NCBI GenBank assembly: GCA_963693085.1
Contig: OY856409.1
Span: forward strand, 521,365,803 to 521,429,802
DNA length: 64,000 nt
DNA from: Alisma plantago-aquatica
Taxonomy: Eukaryota; Streptophyta; Magnoliopsida; Alismatales; Alismataceae
Direction: 5' to 3'
Part shown: piece by piece, positions 32,770-43,775 of the stretch
Numbering within the stretch: position 1 is the stretch's first letter
Layout of the letters: the number at the start of each line of letters is the position of its first letter
Made by a program: the position numbers and the translations under genes
The notes under the pieces: generated by a model
Databases searched by the model: none
What the model was told of the DNA's origin: nothing
What the model saw: only the letters and a program-made list of their open reading frames with translations

Positions 32770-33714
32770 CAATCCTATATGTGAAAGTTGGGTAAAAAAT
32801 GATGGGTAGGCGAATCATAATGAGAAAGTCAATCCTTATGATTGAGTTAGGTCCTAGCTTGAGGTCATATGTTTGTGAATCTCATCGTTAGTTGCAAGTG
32901 AGGTGATATATGGAACTTTGGTTCTGATAGTAAAATGCCTTGTGCATAAATATTGATAAATGTTCTTCCTTCCTTATCTCTTTCTTGATATATGATGTTG
33001 GAAACCTCACTTGAACTATATTGATGATTATGTATGAAGAGTCACTCAGATAAGCTTGACCTAGTATATTATCCTTCCTTCTACAACATATGTGGAACGT
33101 ATAAGTTTGAAAACATGAGCTTAACACAGTATATTCTCTTTCCCTTCATACCATACATGAAAGATACAAGTTTTGATCTTGAAATAAAGATATCTTTGGA
33201 TCATAGATTAAATGATCACAAATAAAGTTCTTAACCTCAAACATTCTACATATAAGCTTTTAGTTTAATGAAAATTCACACAATGGGATGAAATCGTAAC
33301 ATTCAAGCATGTAAAGGAAACCCTTCTCTAACAACAAATTCCTAATATGATGTTGACCATGAACCACAATAATGGTGTTATGCGTGACAACTTTGTTAAA
33401 AAATGAAATGAAGTCTTGACACTACCTTAAATGGGTGGTAGGTTGAAAGTACCTTGTATAATATTTTCTCAAATTCATGTGTATGAATAAAATCCAATTT
33501 CTTAGAGAGAGATGGCATGAAAATCTTAATTCAAAGGAATGTCATGTTATGACTAAGTTAATTAATGACGCTTCAACCCATATAAGGTGGGGTGGGTACA
33601 CCCTAGATGCTCCACTATCCTAAGATGACAACTTAGGCAAATCTAGGTTGACTATAGCTTTGGCACCTAAAAGTGGTGGCCTAAATGCATCATGAACTCC
33701 TTGATATTACCTTA
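32770..33714 (+). other. Probable 3' internal non-coding sequence of element D
   Basis: No recognised ORF. It is taken to be D internal sequence only because it runs without a visible break into the D polypurine region. Confidence 0.4.
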
Positions 33715-33734
33715 AGCATGACACAAATTAAATT

Positions 33735-33767
33735 TCGAGGATGAAATTCTATATACGGTAGGGTGAA
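33735..33767 (+). other. 3' internal end and polypurine-like tract of element D
   Basis: 'aatttcgaggatgaaattct' followed by 'atatacggtagggtgaa' directly before TGTGATGACCC. The first part matches the conserved last segment of Tekay-like elements (compare the corresponding minus-strand sequence at 53870 in element B) and the minus-strand end of element N at about 7897-7935. This is the expected border between internal region and 3' LTR. Confidence 0.7.
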
Positions 33768-36700
33768 TGTGATGACCCTAATTTTAGGGTTTTGATACCC
33801 AATACGATATTTGAGGACCATGAGCGTTCTATAGGTGGATGAGCTTAGTTGAGGAATAGATCGTCTGATTTTCAAGCAACTTTACATTAAATAGTGAGAT
33901 TAAAAATGTGATTGGTGATTATGATACTAAGTTGAGTTTAACTATGGTATATAGCTTTTATTATTCGATTTGGGTACTTATGAGGTCAAGAGGTCCATTA
34001 GTAGTCGCAACAAGCTCAAGTGGCCAACTTATGAGCGTTCATGTATGTTACTATTAGATCAGGTGTTTTGGACATGTAGGATCAAGATTGATGATTTTTT
34101 ATATTAAATCCAAGGTTTATAAACCAATTTATAAGGTAGTTTGAAGAATTTATTTGCAAGAACAAATAATGGTGTGTGTGTGTGTGTCTCAAACTTTTAC
34201 ACAGCTGCCATAGGGTACTATGAGCCTATGTCTAAAGTTTCAAATATTTTGGAGATTACTACAAACATATGTATCTATTTGAAGTTGAGGAGATTAGTGA
34301 TGTAAATGTGATTGGACTTTGGCCTTTTGGGTATTTAGTATTTAGGTCTGTGACATATGTTATGTCACACAGTCTTTTATTCACTGGGATGTGCGGCACC
34401 TTGGCAACCTAATCCCGGAACCTCATCCCTAACCTCTGAAAATGGAGGAAACAGAATGAGGTTGACGTGCCATTGAGATCTGATGATAGCAGGGAAATCA
34501 ACGGGAACTTTGTTTGTGGAACCATAATCTAAGAAACAGTCCGAACAAATTGACCCCTAATCCATCGCTCGAAAATGATGGCACTGAAAGGCGGTAGCCG
34601 TCCTCCTCACCGCTTCTCCTTTATCTCTCATAGGTGAAAGATAAATGAAGAGTAGGTGGTTCGAAACGGTGGTATCTTGAGGAAATGTGCCATCTTTCTT
34701 CCTCTGATGAGCTGCAACCTTGACCTGCTCCTCCTTTCTCCATCGTTGCAGGTAGCAGCCGGCCATGGAGATGGAAGCACTCGGTCGTCAGGTGCCTGTC
34801 GACCTGAATTGTGGCTGTAAAAATCCATCTCCTAATCTAGCCTTTTTCCCAACCATGTCCTCTCTCTGTTGGAAGGGGTTATGACCCGTACTGGAGGTTA
34901 TCTTGGCCAAGAAGGGACGTTGGTTCTGGACTTCTGGGAGATTCCTCTAGGCTTCACCATTGGGTTTTAGACCCTGCTTTGACATAGTCGAGGTGTTGCG
35001 GGGCTTCTGGGAGCCTTGGCGCAAGGTTTGAGGAAGGGAATACCTTTCCCCTTTTTCTTGCCGCTGCGGAGACACAATGTCGACAAGATCAGAGCTGTAC
35101 TGGTCCTCACCTTCCCGAGAGATGACGGCCGGCGTGCTCAGGGTCCCAAGGAAACCAACCACGACAAGGATTAGCAATAGGAAGGCCTGACCTTGGCTCA
35201 CTGGTTTCCGGAAGAGGCCCCATCGGTGGCAACCTTGGAGCGCCCCCGCAGAAAAAGCAGGTCCTGACTAGCGATGCTAGAGACGGATGCTTTTGACCCG
35301 ACGCCAAGTGCCTAGTCACCCCCTGAACCGATTCAATTGGTGTAGACCATAGAACTGGTCGGGTCTGGCCTAGACCAAGCTGCTGAGCCCCCTCCCCCAC
35401 GTGGGACAGTGGGCCCATTAAACAAGGTAAAATACTTTCAATATTCAGAAAATAACATTTTCTTGTAAAATGCCTTATAAATAGATCCATTTGCCTATAT
35501 ATTTCCCAAAAATATTCCCAGACATAGAAAAGTGTCCCCTTTGTTATAAGATACCTGAATCAAAATTTTGAATAACATTATGTGGTTGTTTCTTATATAG
35601 ATGAGGATGTTGCATCATAGGCTTAATAAATTGGAATAATTAACAAATGATGCATGTTAAATTTGAGAAAAATATTTTTTCAACTCTAGTATCATTTGTA
35701 AACTTATTATGGATTCTGATTTGATTATTATTTTAAATTGTTAGGTCTTTCCAGATCAATGTATATTTAAATGCTTTAAATCTTAAATTAATTCTAGAAA
35801 ATAGATAAAACATTAGAAATTATGAAAGTTGAACTAGACCTAAACAATGACCTCTAGATCAGTATAAAAATATCATAGACCAGTTAAGGTTAGTTTGAAC
35901 CTAGCTTTGGTTAAAACCCTAAACTGAACCTAAAATACCATTAATAATGGTTGACCATGTATTAATGATCATTAATTGTTACTAATCAGGTGATGACCAA
36001 AGTAGTTGATGAACTTGGATGTATAAGGAATCTCTGAACTCAGGTATGTGGATATAATTGTATGACCAATTTTTTGGATGGAATATGTATGAATAGTTGC
36101 TTGTACTACTCACAGTGAATTTCTTGGATGTATATATATTATTGTACACTTCTGCCTGGAAAACTAAGAAAAAAAAGAAAGAAAAATGAAATATAATTAT
36201 TGATGGTGTCATTAATCTCCCTATGAGAGAGGAAAAGTATTAATGTTGACTAGCACCTCCCTAATGGTACATGGTATACGAGGAGATCCCTAGTGGTACA
36301 AGGTATACAAGGAATTGGCCCAATAATATATGTGATGTTGTGCTAAGTCCATCATAGTAATGTGTGTTCACTGAAATATGATATATAACTTGGTTTTACT
36401 TGATTCTCTGCCCTAACATAATTTTTTCTTTTACTTTCTTTCTCAAATTTTTCAGTATGCAAGTTACTATACAAGTATTTCAACCACGTACCAACTTTTA
36501 TTTATTCGTCTATTTCATGTATTTTCTAGGTTCAGAGCTAGCATGGGAGAAAAGACAGGAAGTGAGCAGTGTTCAGTTTGTACCTATTGTCTAAGATCCT
36601 ATTAGCATACATGTTTAGATTATGTGTAAAATTCTCTTTCCATAATTCATTTTATAATAACTCACGTTGTAACTATACACATGTTGAAAGTTGAGAAATG

Positions 36701-36840
36701 TTATGGTGTATGTTATGGTTGAATGTTTATGTATGTGTATTATGCTTCTGCATTGCTCGTTAATACAATTAGCTAATATTTTTGGGTTTATCCTCTTGGC
36801 CCTTCTAAGTCTCGACACGGCAGAATCTGGGGACGTTACA
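33768..36840 (+). repeat. Complete family D LTR (3073 bp)
   Basis: Starts TGTGATGACCC after a PPT-like tract and ends ..ggggacgttaca, followed two bases on by a PBS. Its first 2.04 kb match 22242-24310. The TATA box is at 35476. After it, 36240-36330 carries a degenerate repeat (cctaatggtacatggtatac) in the place where other gypsy LTRs of the window have similar repeats. Minus-strand ORFs (34947-35490) lie in the GC-rich U3 and are not conserved in the left copy. Confidence 0.82.
35476..35484 (+). promoter_or_regulatory. TATA box of family D LTR (right copy)
   Basis: TATAAATAG preceded by gcct, conserved with 23999-24007. It would give a transcript carrying about 1.3 kb of LTR. Confidence 0.6.
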
Positions 36841-36842
36841 AT

Positions 36843-36854
36843 TGGTATCAGAGC
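36843..36854 (+). other. Primer-binding site after D LTR
   Basis: TGGTATCAGAGC two bases after the LTR end, followed by 'atgaacattag' as in element N. Confidence 0.88.
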
Positions 36855-37553
36855 ATGAACATTAGCTATACCTGACAGTTTCTTACCATGAAATATAGAA
36901 ATGAATTTCACCTTTCACTTTAAACCCTAGAAACTTAGTAAGTTGTTCTATAGGAATAAGGTTTGAGTTATCCTTTAAGTTAGAACCTAGATGTTTGAGA
37001 TCTAGGTTTAGACACATGTGTTAAACCCTTTCCATATAGATATCATATGTATTGGGTAGCTACACTAGTCTACACCTTGTTCTCACCATTTCACTAGGCG
37101 ACATGGCACTGGACTATCTAGTATGTGTAGGACACTCATTTTGCTGGTTTGGTTTTATTTTCCAGTTGACTTGAGCCTCGATAGTTTTATCTGACCTCTA
37201 CTTTTTTGTAGAAAAACTATATAATATTTTATTAGATATATGTAAATATGAAGATGTGTCCCTCACACAGGAGAGTAGGAGGTGTTCATGCAACCTAAGT
37301 GAAAGGGAGCGACATCAGTCTACAAGAGAGAGCAGACCTAGATTAGATGTCTATAGTCTAATTGGATATGTGATAGTTAGAGTATATGATTAATTTCTAT
37401 ATGAAATAAGTATGGGAAACCTTATCTAAGTTTGATCTTTGATGGTATAAGTTTCCTTATAAAGATTTAAGTTGCATATGAATTGAATCCAATTTTGAAA
37501 ATTCTAAGCTAAGTCTTGATGATCAAAGCACATTTCCTTTTCTTACTTAAGAT
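36855..37553 (+). mobile_element. Internal leader of element D, non-coding
   Basis: Matches the minus-strand internal region of element N (8230-8658) in order, for example 'ctagtctacaccttgttctc' and 'gacatggcactggact'. No gag ORF is reached before element C begins at about 37554. Confidence 0.65.
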
Positions 37554-37798
37554 TGATAACACCCAAATTTACATGTATTTGCTAAGCATTAATCTCTGGT
37601 CTTGTATTGTTCTAGACTTAATTTGCCCTATAATGCTTATGTTTTAGTTCTTTTTATCTTCATTAGATAAATTAGCTAAGCTAGCCAAAAAGTAGCCAAT
37701 CTAGCCAATTTTGGGACTTTTAGGCACCGAACCTGAGAAGACATCTATTCTCCAAAGATTTCTCTCCAACACATGGTTTTTGCGGTAGTTATCTATCT

Positions 37799-38159
37799 GC
37801 CACGACCGTGGCCATCCATCACCATGACCGTGGTCGGGAGCCACGACAACGGTCTTCATTACCGCGACCGCGGTCTTCCCTTCCACGACCATGACCGCGA
37901 TCCCTCGCCACAACCATGGCCATCCACCACGACCGTGGCCATGAACCGCGATCGCGGTCTTTGCCTTCAACACCACGACCGTGATTTTCATCACCGTGAC
38001 CGCTGTCTTCCCTCGCCACGACCGTGGATGACGCCCTCCACCACGACTGTGGTGCCCAGACTACGACCGGGGTCTTCATCACCGCAATCGTGATTTCCAC
38101 TCCATGAACCGCAACCGCGGCGTTGGCCACGAGCATGGCCATAGGCCACGATCGTGGCT
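37799..38159. repeat. GC-rich palindrome array in element C LTR
   Basis: About 18 diverged copies of a palindromic core of the form CCRCGAYCGYGG, such as ccacgaccgtgg, accgcgatcgcggt and ccacgatcgtgg, separated by 'ccatc', 'tcttcatca' or 'ttccctcg' spacers. It is strongly CpG-rich in an AT-rich surrounding. Long ORFs on both strands here are a by-product of the repeat. Confidence 0.85.
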
Positions 38160-39971
38160 GACTGTTAGTTACTACACCTATTATCCAATTGACCATAATA
38201 CTTGGTTACTGGTTTATACATGATGATGTGAATGTGAATGATTAATCATACTTAATAGTGCTCAACCCTAATACTTTCTAAGCAAGTGGGAGGTGATGAA
38301 ACTAAGGTTTGGTAGTTGAATGATAATATGAAACCTTAATCGACTATACATGAAACCCTAACCCTAATTGAGGAATATCTGATGTATTTGCTTATATTTC
38401 TTAAAAGTGATTAGCATGATTGTGGTATTTTCTTTCTCCTACTTGTGTAACCATAACCTTGCAGGTGAAATATATTTCATAGCTATGTGAATGCTATGGT
38501 GAATCCTTGTATAATACAAGATGGTGATTATGAGTATTATTGAGGCACACTGTGATATTGAATGTGCATGAATTATGTGATTGAATCAATGACCTGACAA
38601 GTGCCTTGTGCCTTGTGCCTAGTTTGAGGTGAAATCCTCTAGATACATGATTGAGAGATTGATATCACATGGTGATGTGATGTTGATGTTGGCCTTGTAT
38701 GGTAGTGAGGCAAGTATCATGTGATGAAGTGACAAGTTTCATTTCATATGTTTATATCATTAGGAGTTGTTCCTTTAGCCCTATTTGTATAGCACTTCTT
38801 TAGGGTTTGTACATTGTAACTTGGTTGATGCTAAAAGATACCCAATTGGCTTAACTAATCAAGTGAAATCCTAATCATGTAGCTGCCATGTGCCATAGAT
38901 CCATCTTCAGTGTCACTACTTTATTGGATGGTGAAACGAGTATTCCCAAGGGAAACACAGAGTGTGTATTGTTAGTATGTGAGGTACGAGTGACTATGTG
39001 TCCTTGACATCTTGATCCCAAGTATTTTGAGAACGACTGCATTCGAGTCTCAGTGGTGAGCATGTGATATGATGTGAAAGAGGACATACGTGGTTGTACC
39101 TCAATAATTGGGTTATCTACCCTGCTTTCTAGCGTCGTGACCTATACCAAGGAGGGCTAGGTGTTTTACAGGACCATAGTCTTGACTATGAGCCGTTGTC
39201 TCTACATGAATATAGTTGTGATTATAAGTTGTTTTTGTAGTCTGATTATATGTCATTGTGGTGCAGACTCAAACTGACCAAGTAGTACAGGAAAAGATCA
39301 TGGATTCCAGCTCTTCCGTTGATCTTGTATGGCACCAATTTCAACTTCGTAGTGGTTGGTTGGATTTGAGTGCTATGCCTCAAATCCTCAGGGCAAATAA
39401 AAGATGTAATACAACCACGTAGTATAATTGCTTAGGGTTAAACATGACTCACATTGCACGACCCTATTCCATATTTCTTGTACTAATTTCTTGAATTATA
39501 ATGTAGTAAAAGAACTCAATTATTATACATGTGCTTCATATTCCTTATGAAAATAAAATATTTTCTACTACTCAATTGTAGATGCCTGAATTGTTAGAGA
39601 ATGTTAATGGCTTAATTCATATCATTTAGCTGAATTTTCTCAACCTGATTATATATGTTATCTTGCTGCTTTAAGTTTATTTGTGCTTATAATAGTTGCG
39701 GCGGAGAGTTATATCTCTTGTAGGGATGTTTGGTCTCGCCTTATGGGTTTTCCACATCTTTTAGGTGGTAGTACACAATGAAGTAGAGATCGTGCGGTTG
39801 AGTCTAAGAAGCAAGAGGATCAATAGCCGCTTGAAGGTTGGACATGCTGCTAGTGTTCTGTAGTAGAGTCTTATGTGTTGTCCTTGTACTCTCATGTCCT
39901 TGGAGAATTTTGTAGACGTTATATTTCAATATGAGTTTTTGGCAACAGGCCATGGTTTTATAGACTTGGAT

Positions 39972-40078
39972 TGTATGTATGTATGTATATATATATATAC
40001 ATACATATATATATACATATATATATATGTATATATATACGTATGTATATGTATATATATAGGTGTGTGTGTGTGAAT
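39972..40078. repeat. TA/TG microsatellite
   Basis: Mixed (tatg), (ta) and (tg) runs in the U5-side of element C's LTR. ORFs rich in Tyr, Ile and Val over it are not genes. Confidence 0.9.
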
Positions 40079-40328
40079 AGGTTGCCTCTTATAAGAGGTT
40101 GTGGAAAGTTAGACAGTGAAAATTTATATGCATACATATTTTGGCATGAGATATGTAATACATGTGACTTCATGTGGACTCAAATGTGATAAGTTTTTGC
40201 TTTTGTGCTTATGTGAAATTGGTTTTAATTTCCTGTGATTTCTAGTAACCTAGTTGATTAAAATTAGTTTTATATTTTGTATTGAGTAATCTTACTTTTT
40301 GGTGTGTCAGGGCATCAAAGATTAAGGT

Positions 40329-40340
40329 TGGTATTAGAGT
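40329..40340 (+). other. Degenerate primer-binding site of element C
   Basis: tggtattagagt, two differences from TGGTATCAGAGC, followed by 'tttagattcgttgagtctac' as in element A ('ctaggttcgctgagtctat'). Confidence 0.75.
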
Positions 40341-40456
40341 TTTAGATTCGTTGAGTCTACATGGACATAGGACTAGGGTTTGTGTCCATTCTAGTATCCT
40401 CCAGTTTGTCTTAGGGTAACTTTTACTTATGCAGTAGAAGAAGAAGAGAAGAGAAG

Positions 40457-40975
40457 ATAGCTAGAGAACACAAAGAACATGCTACTGAGAGTAGTGTTGT
40501 TGAACCAGGTAGTGGTGTCAGGAGGAATGAGAGGGCTAATGTTGTTCCTGAGAAGCCTCAATTTGATCCAACTGTGGTGGCCAATCCTACTTTTCAGTCC
40601 ATGTTTGGATTATTTCATGACCACAATGACGCATATGGCAGATAGAATGCTGCCACCCCAAGTGAGGGTGGCTGTCCCCAATGCGGAATCTTTGGGTTCT
40701 GTGAAGACCTTTGAAAGGTTGAGGCATGTAGGGGTAGTTGAGTATGTGGGTACGGAGGACCTAGCGGATGTAGATATGTGGTTGATAGAGTTGAAGAAAG
40801 CCTTCAAGATCCTCAATATCCTTGAAGAGGATAAGGTGAAGCATTTTCGGTATCTATTTAAAGGGAGTGATGGCCATTGGTGGTCCATTGAGGAGGAGAA
40901 AAATCCTAGAGTGGTGATCAATTGGGAAGAGTTTCTATGGGAGTCTGTGAGTCGATACTTTCCTAAGACCTACCT
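40457..40975 (+). pseudogene. Element C gag, interrupted by element A
   Basis: Homologous to the gag of element A. The expected start codon reads ATA at 40457 (A has ATG in the same context). A frameshift near 40610 moves the frame to 40617, which runs MTTMTHMADRML, KTFERLRHVGVVEYVGTEDL, KKAFKILNILEEDKVKHF and SDGHWWSIEEEKNPR, ending SRYFPKTYL. At 40975 it is cut by the LTR of element A; what follows in this frame is LTR translation. This is the amino half of a retrotransposon gag domain. The remainder of C lies beyond the window if it exists. Confidence 0.88.
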
Positions 40976-41870
40976 TGTAACATCCCTGACCTGGGTTATG
41001 CTTTAACCCTAGATGTTTTTCTTAAATGAGGTTGATTATATGCTTTCTCTTATCTTTTGAAAAGTAATTAAGGTTCAAGAGGAACTTATATTTCAATTTT
41101 AGTCCTTTTTGAATAATGTTGAAAGAATGTTTTGTTAGTTTTGGACTAAAGTGAAAATTACCCAAGTTGAGGGGTTAACTTGCATATTATACATGATAAA
41201 ATGTTCCTCAGATGTTGAAGCATCATAGGAATGAGTATGATGCAGTGGTATGGCTTTCACAAGCTTGATCACCAAGATAGAGCTTGCTAAGCAATCTTTG
41301 TGCATTAAAACCTAGTTTTGGTGTAATGTGCAATTTACCCAAAACTTAGGGTTCAATATGCAAAATACCACTTCAAGAGGGTCCCTCATGATTATTGGCA
41401 TTCTTGGAATCATGTAGAGAAAATAATTTGAGAGGGGCGCCTCATTTGAATCATTTTGAAAGAGAGAGAATCTTGATATTAAAATAATCAAGATTTAAGC
41501 ATAATTGAAACCCTAATTCAATTTAATGCAAAAAAATAAATATATTAATGGAAATTCCCTTCAACCAAATATATGAAGGTTGAATTTTGATAAGTGTGGA
41601 CGTACTTATGCCTTGCAAAGGCCATTAAAATATCTAAGTGAGTGGAGAGCCCACTCACATTAGTTAATTAAAAGTAATATCCACTAAAAATGGGATATTA
41701 ATATTATATGAATTAAGGTGCTTAATTGTTTTTCCTTTAATTGTAGATAATGAAGAAGAATTAAAGGAAAAGTAGGATGCCTTCGTATTCAAGGAGTAGA
41801 GGGGGTTAAGTGGCACCAATTTGGGGAGTTGAAGGATTGCTTTTCAACTTTCTCTCTCTTTGAAAATCCT

Positions 41871-41876
41871 TATATA
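41871..41876 (+). promoter_or_regulatory. TATA box of element A LTR
   Basis: TATATA in ccttatatacactt, conserved in the 3' LTR copy at about 63392. The gag ATG is 3.85 kb downstream, so the untranslated leader would be exceptionally long. Confidence 0.55.
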
Positions 41877-42399
41877 CACTTCATTTCCCACTCAACCAAG
41901 GACTCTTTTTCGGATTATCTTTCACACTTTGTTTGAAAAACGACCAAGGGATCTTAGGAGCAACAGGAGGACGGCCCCCAACCTGTAGGTAAGCTCCATG
42001 ATCTCCTTTCACCTTGATTTCATGGTGGAAATCGAAAATCAATGCATGATTTCTTCTTTTCCTCATTCAATCTTCAACTCTAGCCATATCTTTTCACTCA
42101 AAGAGTTTAGCACGAGCTTGGGATAGTTGAGAAAGCTTCTTCCACCATTAAAGATGTGGAGTTGGAGCTTTTAAGCATTCTTTGAAGGCGGGTTATATAA
42201 CTTGAACCCAATTACATCATTATTCAATTCCAATTTTACAAGTTATGTTGATTTCTCCTTCTTCTTGATTAATTGCTTGTTGTAATGAATGATTCTATGA
42301 AATCTATAGTAATGTGAACCTTAGAAATGAAGGTAGATGATTATGACATCATCTTGGACAATTTTCCCAAAATTTCAACTCCAATCAGTTTCCAATAAA

Positions 42400-42860
42400 A
42401 TTGATCAATCGATTTCACCAAGCCCTTTGGTGACCAAACAGTTTGCAAACCGTTTGAGGAATTGGGTTCAAAACCATTTGGATTGAGTTGACCATTTGGA
42501 TTGAGTTGACCATTTGGATTGAGTTGACCGTTTGGATTTGAGTTGACCGTTTGGAAAGAAATGATTTCTAAACCGTTTGATGATTAATGATCTTCAAGAT
42601 CGTTTGGTGTTTAGGGTTTCCAAAACCGATTGAATGGAAACAGTTTTCAAAATCGTTGGAGGTTGAGGCCAAGACCGTTTGGAGGTCTAAATGGTCTCAA
42701 ACCATTTGTACATGTTTGATCAAAACCATTTGGGCATGATTGTTCAAAACCATTTGGAGATGATTGTTCAAAACCGTTTGGGCATGTTTGATCAAAACCG
42801 TTTGGAGATCCAACTTATGCAAAATTGTTTGAAAGTTTAATTTGGTCAAAAACCCTTTGA
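42400..42860 (+). repeat. AACCGTTTGG array in element A LTR
   Basis: About 17 copies of AACCRTTTGG, including tandem copies of a 19-bp 'accatttggattgagttg' unit near 42477-42530 and palindromic pairs such as 'aaacagtttgcaaaccgttt'. The 3' LTR copy (63897 onward) keeps CGG where the 5' copy has CAG or CGA, so the original array was more uniform and CpG-richer. Confidence 0.85.
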
Positions 42861-43346
42861 TGGTTCAATTTGATCAAGCCCAATTAATGGATTAAATTAT
42901 TTCTAATCATTTGAAGGTTCAATTATCTCCAAAACTAATTGAGTACTTATAAAGTACCTCAATGATGATTACAGTGGAAGCATATTTAATGTACTTAGAT
43001 GATTTATACATTTGCTACCTAGGAAGGTAATAAACTCATTACCCAATGATTACCAAAGGTAAGTACAAAGGTTGAATCCATAATGTACTTAATTGATTGG
43101 TAACCTTGGTAGGATTAACCTTTGATATTTATGGAAGCAACAACTCAACACATAAAGCTAACCTTAAATGTATGTTTTTGAATATAGGATTAACTCAATC
43201 TAATCAAGATTGGAGTAATGAACTTCCTAGAGAGGATGAGAGAGAGAAATTCAAACATGTATAATAATCAAGTAGTAATCAAGCCTCAACACATTCAAAA
43301 TGAATTAAATATGTAATTAGGGTATGATCCTTGATAAAGAGATCAT

Positions 43347-43775
43347 GAAACCCTAATTCAGGTGATTGATGGACACAAACCCTAATTTAGGGAAATTCTG
43401 ATTGAAACCCTAATTTAGGGGGATAATGTAAACCCTAATTGGGATGATGTGAACCCTAATTATGGGTAATTAAATGTAGACACCCTAATTGAGATGAATA
43501 GTAAACCCTAATTTTGATTAAAGCTACATAAAACCTTAATTTGGGGAAATGTGGTGAGAAACCCTAATTTAGGGTAATGATATGTAAATCCCTAATGTAG
43601 GGTGATGTAACGTGTTTTGAAACCCTAAAATAGGGTAAAGGTATGAGAAACCCTAATTTTGTGTTATAATGCACAAAACCCTAATTTTGGGCATTATGAT
43701 GATAAATCATAACCCTAATGTGGGATAATAGGATGAGTATCTCTGATTGACATGAAATGGAAACCCTAACCCTAA
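43347..43775 (+). repeat. Telo-box array in element A LTR
   Basis: About 15 copies of AAACCCTAATTTAGGG-like units spaced 25-35 bp. Each pairs a plant telo-box (AAACCCTAA) with its inverse (TTAGGG). Telo-boxes are known plant promoter elements bound by telomere-repeat-binding factors. It is not a true telomeric array because the units are separated by unrelated spacers. Confidence 0.85.

Larger units (their letters stand above)
37554..40317 (+). repeat. Element C 5' LTR (about 2.76 kb)
   Basis: The right end is set by a degenerate PBS at 40329. The 3' part is homologous in layout to the element A LTR: 'gcggcggagagttatatctct' at 39697, then 'cacatcttttaggtggt', then 'tgtcctt-gtactctcatgtcct'. 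The left end at TGATAACACCC (37554) is inferred from LTR-like start bases and loss of similarity to element N. It contains the GC-rich palindrome array at 37799-38159 and a TA-rich microsatellite at 39972-40078. Confidence 0.6.

Noticed and set aside
34557..35490. Minus-strand ORFs in the GC-rich part of the D LTR, possible captured gene
   Set aside because: The left LTR copy (22850-23940) does not keep the frames, and no domain or splice structure is visible. GC-richness alone is not enough.
37701..38196. Overlapping ORFs of 97, 106 and 125 codons on both strands
   Set aside because: They translate the CpG-rich palindrome array of an LTR; composition (His/Asp/Arg/Pro/Trp) reflects the repeat and no domain is present.
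39873..40189. Tyr/Ile-rich ORFs
   Set aside because: Translation of a TA/TG microsatellite.
43347..43775. Interstitial telomere
   Set aside because: Units are separated by unrelated spacers, mostly inverted pairs, and form part of a defined LTR; not a tandem TTTAGGG run.
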